From an uncultured Cellvibrio sp. (GTDB taxonomy: Bacteria; Pseudomonadota; Gammaproteobacteria; Pseudomonadales; Cellvibrionaceae): a DNA stretch of 39,566 nt. The notes under the pieces were generated by a model. It was not told where the DNA came from, did not search any database, and was given only the letters and a program-made list of their open reading frames with translations. Shown here in pieces: positions 34,578-39,566 of the stretch (its first letter is position 1; each line of letters starts with the position of its first letter). Where the stretch lies: NCBI GenBank assembly GCA_937958105.1, contig CALFXJ010000008.1:1-39566 (forward strand). Direction: 5' to 3'. The position numbers and the translations under genes are program-made.

Positions 34578-35545
34578 GTCATTTGCATCAGCCCATTTTT
34601 GTCGCAGGTCACCGAGGGATGGTGGGATCTGCGATTATTCGCAGGTTGGAGTCTTTAGGTTATGTCAATATCCTGACGTGCTCCCGTGAAGATCTGGATT
34701 TGATAAATCAAGCCGAGGTTAACGCCTTCTTTCATAAAGCAAAACCTGTGCAGGTTTATTTGGCAGCAGCGAAAGTTGGAGGTATTCATGCTAACAATGA
34801 ATATCCGGCGGATTTCATATACGAGAACTTGATGATTGAAGCCAATATTATTAATGCCGCACACAGGGCCGGTGTGCAACAATTGCTTTTTCTTGGATCA
34901 TCCTGCATTTATCCGAAATATGCTGAGCAGCCAATACGAGAAGATGCACTCCTTACAGGTATATTGGAGCCAACCAACGAGCCTTACGCAATAGCGAAGA
35001 TAGCTGGAATAAAGCTTTGCGAAAGCTATAACCGTCAGTATGGTCGTGATTATAGAAGCGTCATGCCAACCAACCTGTATGGTCCGAATGATAATTTTCA
35101 TTCGGAAAACTCGCACGTAATTCCAGCGTTAATTCGTCGTTTCCACCATGCGGTAGTTACTAATGCTAGTGAGATTGTAATTTGGGGTAGTGGCATACCT
35201 AAACGTGAATTTTTACATGTAGATGATATGGCAGCAGCCTGCGTTCATGTTATGAACTTATCTCCTAGTTTATATAGAGCTAATACGCAGTCCATGCTTT
35301 CACATATCAATGTGGGGACTGGTATTGACTGCACCATCCGCCAACTTGCCGAAACAATTGCTGGTGTTACTGGGTTTAGCGGTGATCTAGTTTTTGACAC
35401 GTCAAAGCCTGACGGTACACCGCGCAAGCTATTAGATGTTTCGCGGTTAAAACTTCTAGGATGGGAGGCAAGTATCAGTTTAGAAAAGGGGTTGCGAGAA
35501 ACTTATCAATGGTTCCTTGAAAACCAAGATAATTTTAGAGCTTAA
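34574..35545 (+). CDS. fcl: GDP-L-fucose synthase
   Basis: Epimerises and reduces the Gmd product to GDP-L-fucose with NADPH. The 323-residue protein has the GHRGMVGSA motif near the N-terminus, GSSCIYP, catalytic Tyr/Lys in EPYAIAKIAG, and NLYGPNDNF. Full length. With gmd it implies L-fucose, or a derivative made from the same intermediate, in the polysaccharide. Confidence 0.97.
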   Translation: MSHLHQPIFVAGHRGMVGSAIIRRLESLGYVNILTCSREDLDLINQAEVNAFFHKAKPVQVYLAAAKVGGIHANNEYPADFIYENLMIEANIINAAHRAGVQQLLFLGSSCIYPKYAEQPIREDALLTGILEPTNEPYAIAKIAGIKLCESYNRQYGRDYRSVMPTNLYGPNDNFHSENSHVIPALIRRFHHAVVTNASEIVIWGSGIPKREFLHVDDMAAACVHVMNLSPSLYRANTQSMLSHINVGTGIDCTIRQLAETIAGVTGFSGDLVFDTSKPDGTPRKLLDVSRLKLLGWEASISLEKGLRETYQWFLENQDNFRA

Positions 35546-35576
35546 CTGTTTCCTGTTATCAGGTTGGTCTTTGAGT

Positions 35577-36353
35577 ATGCCCATGAAGGTCAGTATTATT
35601 ACTGTTTGTTTTAATAGCGCAAAAACAATACGAGAGACTATCGAGTCTGTATTGTCTCAAACTTATACAAACATAGAGTACATTATTGTCGATGGTGCTT
35701 CAAAAGATGGTACCTTAGATATTATTTCGGAATATGAGGGAAGGATAGCCAAAGTAATTTCTGAACCTGATAGGGGAATATACGATGCGATGAACAAAGG
35801 GATAGCTGTATCTACCGGCGATATCATCGGCATACTAAATTCTGACGACTTTTATGAGAGTAGCGATGCTATTGCTTGTTTAGTTGATCAGTTTGCACGC
35901 TATCCAACCGCTGACGTTATATATGGTGATGTTTTGTTTTGCGAGGCGGAAGATATTAATGCTGTCACCCGTATTTATAGAGCCAAGCACTTCAAAGCAT
36001 GGAAATTAAGGTTTGGTTGGATGCCGCCACATCCTGCATCATTTGTAAAACGAAGTGCTTATGAGACCGTTGGTACATACTCTTTGGATTATAAGATATC
36101 TGCAGATTACGAATTTTTTGTAAGAATGCTTTACACGAGGAAATTGAATTATCGATGGATGGATAAGGTGCTTGTAAGAATGCGGCAAGGGGGGGTTAGC
36201 ACCTCGGGCCTTAAAAGTAGCTTATTATTAAATCGTGAAATTGTTAATGCGTGCAAAAATAATGGCCTTTATACCAATTTGGTGTTTGTTTTAACTAAGA
36301 TTCCTTTTAAATTGGTGGAACTAATCAATCTATCAAAGTGGCAAAGACCATGA
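35577..36353 (+). CDS. Glycosyltransferase family 2
   Basis: A 258-residue GT-A enzyme: KVSIITVCFNSAKTIRETI at the N-terminus, VDGASKDGT, and the metal-binding DxD-type motif in GILNSDDFY. It resembles WcaA-type transferases often encoded next to gmd-fcl and may use GDP-fucose, but the donor is a guess. The ATG at 35577 is chosen over an in-frame TTG inside the fcl 3' end (35517); 35583 is also possible. Its stop overlaps the next start (ATGA). Confidence 0.9.
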   Translation: MPMKVSIITVCFNSAKTIRETIESVLSQTYTNIEYIIVDGASKDGTLDIISEYEGRIAKVISEPDRGIYDAMNKGIAVSTGDIIGILNSDDFYESSDAIACLVDQFARYPTADVIYGDVLFCEAEDINAVTRIYRAKHFKAWKLRFGWMPPHPASFVKRSAYETVGTYSLDYKISADYEFFVRMLYTRKLNYRWMDKVLVRMRQGGVSTSGLKSSLLLNREIVNACKNNGLYTNLVFVLTKIPFKLVELINLSKWQRP

Positions 36354-37321
36354 GTCGAATAGCAATTACTGGAGCGAACGGCTTTGTTGGCGGTGCGCTA
36401 TTGAAGAAACTCAATGAGTTGTCTAAGTGGTCCATCCTGGCTATCACGAGGAAACCTTACGATGCATCATTAGATTATTGTAACGTGTCTTCATTAGTCA
36501 TTCCTGATTTGGCACAAATTAAACAGTTTGAAGATCATTTAATTGGCGTCGATGTTTTGGTGCATGCGGCAGCAAGAGTTCATGTAATGAAAGATGCTGC
36601 TGAGAATCCGTTACTCGAATTTAGAAGAGTAAATTGTTCGAATACATTAGCTTTGGCTGCTGCAGCCGCTAAGTGTGGTGTTAAAAGATTTGTCTTCATT
36701 AGTTCCGTTAAAGTTAATGGTGAGGAGAGCCTTAGATATCATCCGATCACTGAGGCCGACATTGCTTCTCCACTTGATCCCTATGGAATATCTAAGTATG
36801 AGGCTGAGCAGAAGTTGTTTGAACTGGCAGAAGAGACAGGAATGGAGGTTGTTGTTGTAAGGCCTCCTCTAGTCTACGGACCTGGTGTCAAAGCAAACTT
36901 TAGGGCCATGATGAATTGGTTGTATAGGCGCTTACCCTTACCTTTGGGAGCTATAGATAATCGACGAAGTTTGGTTGGGTTGGACAATCTAGTCGATATG
37001 TTGATTACCTGTCTTGAGCATCCTGAGGCGGCCAATCAGGTTTTTCTGGTGAGCGACGGCGAGGATTTGTCGACTACATGTCTACTGAAACGTATGGGAA
37101 TAGCTCTGGGTTTTCCGGCGCTCTTGTTCCCGGTTCCCGAAGGTGTTCTAGGTGTCACGGCGTTATTAATTGGAAAAAGGAATTTTTCTCAGCGCCTCTG
37201 CGGCTCGCTTCAAGTCGATATTTCCAAGGCTAGAGAGCTTCTTAATTGGGTTCCACCTGTATCTGTTGATGAACAGCTAAGAAAAACTGCTGTAGCATTT
37301 TTGCAGGAGATGGAGCGGTGA
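36350..37321 (+). CDS. WbpV-like NAD-dependent epimerase/reductase
   Basis: A 323-residue extended SDR with TGANGFVG (residues 7-14), ISSVKVNGE and YxxxK in DPYGISKYEAE. It resembles WbpV and related UDP-4-keto-sugar reductases that work with the initiating transferase encoded directly after it. In Pseudomonas this pair yields UDP-QuiNAc or UDP-FucNAc and loads it on undecaprenyl phosphate, after WbpM forms the 4-keto intermediate; wbpM is not in the window. The ATG at 36350 overlaps the GT2 stop and is preferred to a GTG at 36338. Confidence 0.85.
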   Translation: MSRIAITGANGFVGGALLKKLNELSKWSILAITRKPYDASLDYCNVSSLVIPDLAQIKQFEDHLIGVDVLVHAAARVHVMKDAAENPLLEFRRVNCSNTLALAAAAAKCGVKRFVFISSVKVNGEESLRYHPITEADIASPLDPYGISKYEAEQKLFELAEETGMEVVVVRPPLVYGPGVKANFRAMMNWLYRRLPLPLGAIDNRRSLVGLDNLVDMLITCLEHPEAANQVFLVSDGEDLSTTCLLKRMGIALGFPALLFPVPEGVLGVTALLIGKRNFSQRLCGSLQVDISKARELLNWVPPVSVDEQLRKTAVAFLQEMER

Positions 37322-38343
37322 TGGTTTGGTTTTATTTATTGTTTGTTTGGCTTTTAGCTTTCACTTTAACGTGGGTGCTACGTAAGTATGCACTCGCATG
37401 TAATTTAATAGATATTCCGAATGTCCGTAGTTCGCACACAGTCCCAACTCCGCGTGGAGGGGGAGTCGCTATTGTATTGAGCGTTCTAGTGGGTATGCTG
37501 ATCCTGAAGATTCTTGATGTCATGCATACTGAAGCTTTTATCGGATTTTGGGGCGCGGGAATGATTGTGGCTGTTACGGGCTTTATTGACGATCATGGTC
37601 ATGTCGCCGCACGCTGGCGTTTGAGTGCTCATTTTATTGCGGCAAGTTGGGGGTTATATTGTTTTGGTGGTTTTCCTGAGGTAGAGGCATTTGGGGTTGC
37701 CTTGGAGCTTGGTTGGTTGGGCCACATATTTGCAGTAATTTATTTGGTTTGGTTATTAAATCTTTATAATTTCATGGATGGCATCGATGGTATAGCAGGT
37801 ATAGAGGCGAGTACTGTTTGTCTTGGTGGAGTTATTTTATCCCTTGTTAATAGCGGCGTTTTCACAGACCAGTTGCCTGTTCTTTCATTGTTAATGGCGG
37901 CTTTAGGCTTCTTGATTTGGAACTTTCCACCAGCAAAAATTTTTATGGGTGATGCGGGAAGCGGATTTATAGGTTTACTAATAGGATTGTTTTCAATCTC
38001 TGCAGCGCATTTGGATCAATCTTTGTTTTGGGGTTGGGTTATTTTGCTCGGTGTATTCATAGTTGATGCTACGGTAACCCTGTTGCGCAGGGCTTTTGCG
38101 GGCTTCGCTGTTTATGAGGCGCATCGAAGCCATGCCTATCAATATTTGTCTCGTAAGTTGGCTTCACACTCACTTGTTACTATTAGCATCGGGTTGATCA
38201 ATATCATCTGGCTTTTTCCTATGGCATTTCTTGTGGTGCTTGGTTGGTTAGATGGCTTTTTAGGGTTGATCATTGCCTATCTACCTTTGATTATAATAGT
38301 AACTTGGCTTAAGGCTGGGAATGCCGTGCATCAAGAGGTGTGA
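37321..38343 (+). CDS. WbpL-like undecaprenyl-phosphate sugar-1-phosphate transferase
   Basis: A 340-residue MraY/WecA-family membrane enzyme with about ten to eleven helices and the family motifs SSHTVPTPRGGGVAI near residue 40, GFIDDHGHV near 85, NFMDGIDGIAG near 150, and FMGDAGSGF near 208. It would start repeat-unit synthesis by transferring an N-acetyl sugar phosphate to undecaprenyl phosphate. GGAGCGG lies just upstream of the ATG, which shares a base with the previous stop (TGATG). An in-frame GTG one codon earlier is less likely. Confidence 0.93.
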   Translation: MVWFYLLFVWLLAFTLTWVLRKYALACNLIDIPNVRSSHTVPTPRGGGVAIVLSVLVGMLILKILDVMHTEAFIGFWGAGMIVAVTGFIDDHGHVAARWRLSAHFIAASWGLYCFGGFPEVEAFGVALELGWLGHIFAVIYLVWLLNLYNFMDGIDGIAGIEASTVCLGGVILSLVNSGVFTDQLPVLSLLMAALGFLIWNFPPAKIFMGDAGSGFIGLLIGLFSISAAHLDQSLFWGWVILLGVFIVDATVTLLRRAFAGFAVYEAHRSHAYQYLSRKLASHSLVTISIGLINIIWLFPMAFLVVLGWLDGFLGLIIAYLPLIIIVTWLKAGNAVHQEV

Positions 38344-38345
38344 TA

Positions 38346-38879
38346 ATGGCTAAAAAATTATTGGTGCTTATTGCCCTAGTGATATCGTTTGGCGTGTTAT
38401 TGGTACTTGAACTAAAAGGGTTTATGAATCTTCGCTCAGCCGGGCCAGCCGCACAGATAGCACCAAACATTGCTCAGCAACCGCTTGTGGAGATCAACAT
38501 TGGCATTAGTACTGAAGTAAGGGATCTCTTAAAGATCGTCTATGCTTTGGACCGGTACAAACAGACGCATAGGAGTTACCCTATTAGTTCCTCGGAGGGA
38601 GGAAAATGGGACGGGATCATAAGTAGTTATGGCGAGAGCAGGGAGGATTGGATTCGGGGACTTGTTCCTGAGTATGTTGATAGTTTACCCCGCGATCCCC
38701 GCATGCTGAACGATGGTACTAAGCAATACATATACAAGTCGGATGGTGCAAATTATAAACTGATAGCTCATAAAGTGGCTAATTGCCAGCAGATAAAAAA
38801 TGCACTTCCATCTCTAGTTGATCCCATAAGAGATTGTTCCGCTATCGGGTTTTGGACTAAAAGAGCTGCTAGTTGGTAA
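38346..38879 (+). CDS. Small membrane-anchored pseudopilin-like protein
   Basis: The 177-residue protein has one N-terminal hydrophobic helix (about residues 4-24) and a soluble part with a pattern like the type II secretion pseudopilin GspG: a helix LLKIVYALDRYKQTHRSYP, then W and L-x-P-x-YVDSLPRDP, then QYIYKSDGANYKLIAH. It lacks the prepilin peptidase site (Gly followed by FTxxE), so it is not a typical processed pilin. Two Cys (CQQ and DCS) near the C-terminus could form a disulfide if exported. It starts two bases after the WbpL-like stop, so it is probably co-transcribed. Function unknown. Confidence 0.72.
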   Translation: MAKKLLVLIALVISFGVLLVLELKGFMNLRSAGPAAQIAPNIAQQPLVEINIGISTEVRDLLKIVYALDRYKQTHRSYPISSSEGGKWDGIISSYGESREDWIRGLVPEYVDSLPRDPRMLNDGTKQYIYKSDGANYKLIAHKVANCQQIKNALPSLVDPIRDCSAIGFWTKRAASW

Positions 38880-38961
38880 GAAAGGTAAGGTTGTAAACCC
38901 CTTGAACTAGGGGCATTCGAATAATTCTCTGTTGTACGCTATCCTGATGAGGAGACCAATA
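38880..38961 (+). other. Junction to IS element, possible left end
   Basis: After the last polysaccharide gene, TGAACTAGGGG begins at 38903. TG plus a GC-rich stretch about 60 bp before the first transposase codon resembles the left end of IS407-type IS3 elements. The right end lies outside the window, so neither the terminal repeat nor a target duplication can be confirmed. Confidence 0.4.
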
Positions 38962-39566
38962 ATGCGAAAATTACGTTTTTCAGATGGCTAGATTGTTAAG
39001 ATCCTGAAAGAGGTAGAAGGCGGCCGGCTGATTAAAGAAGTCTGTCGCAAGTATAGCGTATCGGGCTCGACTTACTACGTAAGCGCTCACCGCAGGCAGG
39101 GTTCTGGAAGTGTTTCGGTCGAATTCGCCACAAAGGTTATCCGTTCAACCATAAGCGCGTTTATCGTGTGTATCGCTGGATGGGCTTGAATTTGAAGCGT
39201 CGGGTCAAGCGTGTGTTACCCAAGCGAATTGTTCAACCCTTGGCGGTGGTTGCGCAAGCCAATCATCAGTGGGCATTGGATTTTATGCACGATAGTTTGT
39301 ATTGCGGCAAACGCTTCCGCACGCTGAATGTTCTCGATGAAGGAACACGAGAATGTTTAGCCATTGAGGTAGACACCTCGTTGCCAGCTGAGCGCGTGGT
39401 TCGTACTCTGGAGCATCTCAAGATGGAGCGCGGATTGCCCGCACAGTTACGTGTGGATAACGGACCGGAGCCGATATCGGCAACGTTAACGGATTGGCGC
39501 GAGGATAACGTTATCAAGCTGGTTTACATCCAGCCGGGCAAACCGCAACAGAATGGTTTTGTTGAG
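38962..39566 (+). pseudogene. Decayed IS3-family transposase (OrfA/OrfB remnant)
   Basis: The first frame starts like IS407-type OrfA (MRKLRFSDG) but meets a TAG at 38989-38991 where relatives have Gln, then continues ILKEVEGG...CRKYSVSGSTYY. Around 39080-39100 the homology shifts frame and jumps into the middle of OrfB (AGFWKCFGRIRHKGY). The rest of OrfA and the start of OrfB are therefore missing. The OrfB core is open to the window edge with the DDE residues in place: WALDFMHDS, VDNGPE, and the Glu of NGFVE as the last codon. It cannot make a normal transposase; the 3' end is outside the window. Confidence 0.85.

Noticed and set aside
1..39566. tRNA or rRNA genes
   Set aside because: No cloverleaf-like arms with a CCA-type end, and no rRNA signature sequences, were seen in the gaps.

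Overview
The window comes from a gammaproteobacterium of the Pseudomonas/Cellvibrio type; a Cellvibrionaceae-like host is my best guess, but it is an inference. The grounds are a polar-flagellum regulatory and chemotaxis cluster in Pseudomonas gene order (flhA-flhF-fleN-fliA-cheY-cheZ-cheA-cheB-motC-motD-parA-cheW2-cheW-DUF2802), and an rpsA-ihfB-lapB block followed by an O-antigen locus, which is where Pseudomonas also carries its O-antigen genes.

Layout. (1) 1-120: two REP-like palindromes. (2) 123-4916, minus strand: prkA-yeaH-spoVR, a stress/stationary-phase kinase operon read leftwards. (3) 4917-5492: intergenic region with a candidate sigma70 promoter for prkA and a good sigma54 (-24/-12) match 42 bp upstream of flhA. 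(4) 5493-20303, plus strand: fourteen genes for flagellar export, flagellar placement and number, sigma28, chemotaxis signalling and the MotCD stator. (5) 20304-20784: three more REP-like palindromes and the structured rpsA leader. (6) 20785-24249: rpsA, ihfB and lapB, each followed by a hairpin terminator. (7) 24342-38879: surface polysaccharide locus. It runs ugd, an EPS-type winged-helix regulator, Wzx flippase, TupA-like ATP-grasp protein, Wzy-like polymerase/ligase, two GT4 enzymes, an SDR epimerase, gmd, fcl, a GT2, a WbpV-like SDR, a WbpL-like initiating transferase and a small pseudopilin-like protein. (8) 38903-39566: decayed IS3-family element running off the window.

How it works together. 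FlhF (GTPase) and FleN (MinD-type ATPase) set polar position and number of flagella, FlhA is the export gate, FliA is the late-gene sigma factor, CheA/W/Y/Z/B form the signalling core, and MotCD is an extra stator pair. ParA and the CheW-domain protein probably place the chemoreceptor arrays. In the polysaccharide locus, Gmd and Fcl supply GDP-L-fucose, Ugd supplies UDP-glucuronate, the WbpV/WbpL pair would start the repeat unit on undecaprenyl phosphate, the glycosyltransferases extend it, and Wzx/Wzy export and polymerise it. No wzz, wbpM, or GDP-mannose supply genes are present; some may lie beyond the right edge.

Base composition drops sharply after about 26260, when the locus passes from ugd and the regulator into the Wzx-to-WbpL genes. 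This marks the variable, probably transferred part. I found no wholly new system. The items most worth a second look are the repeated acidic motif in CheA, the pseudopilin-like protein at the end of the O-antigen locus, the TupA-like ATP-grasp protein, and REP elements on both sides of a 20 kb block that interrupts the usual gene order upstream of rpsA.
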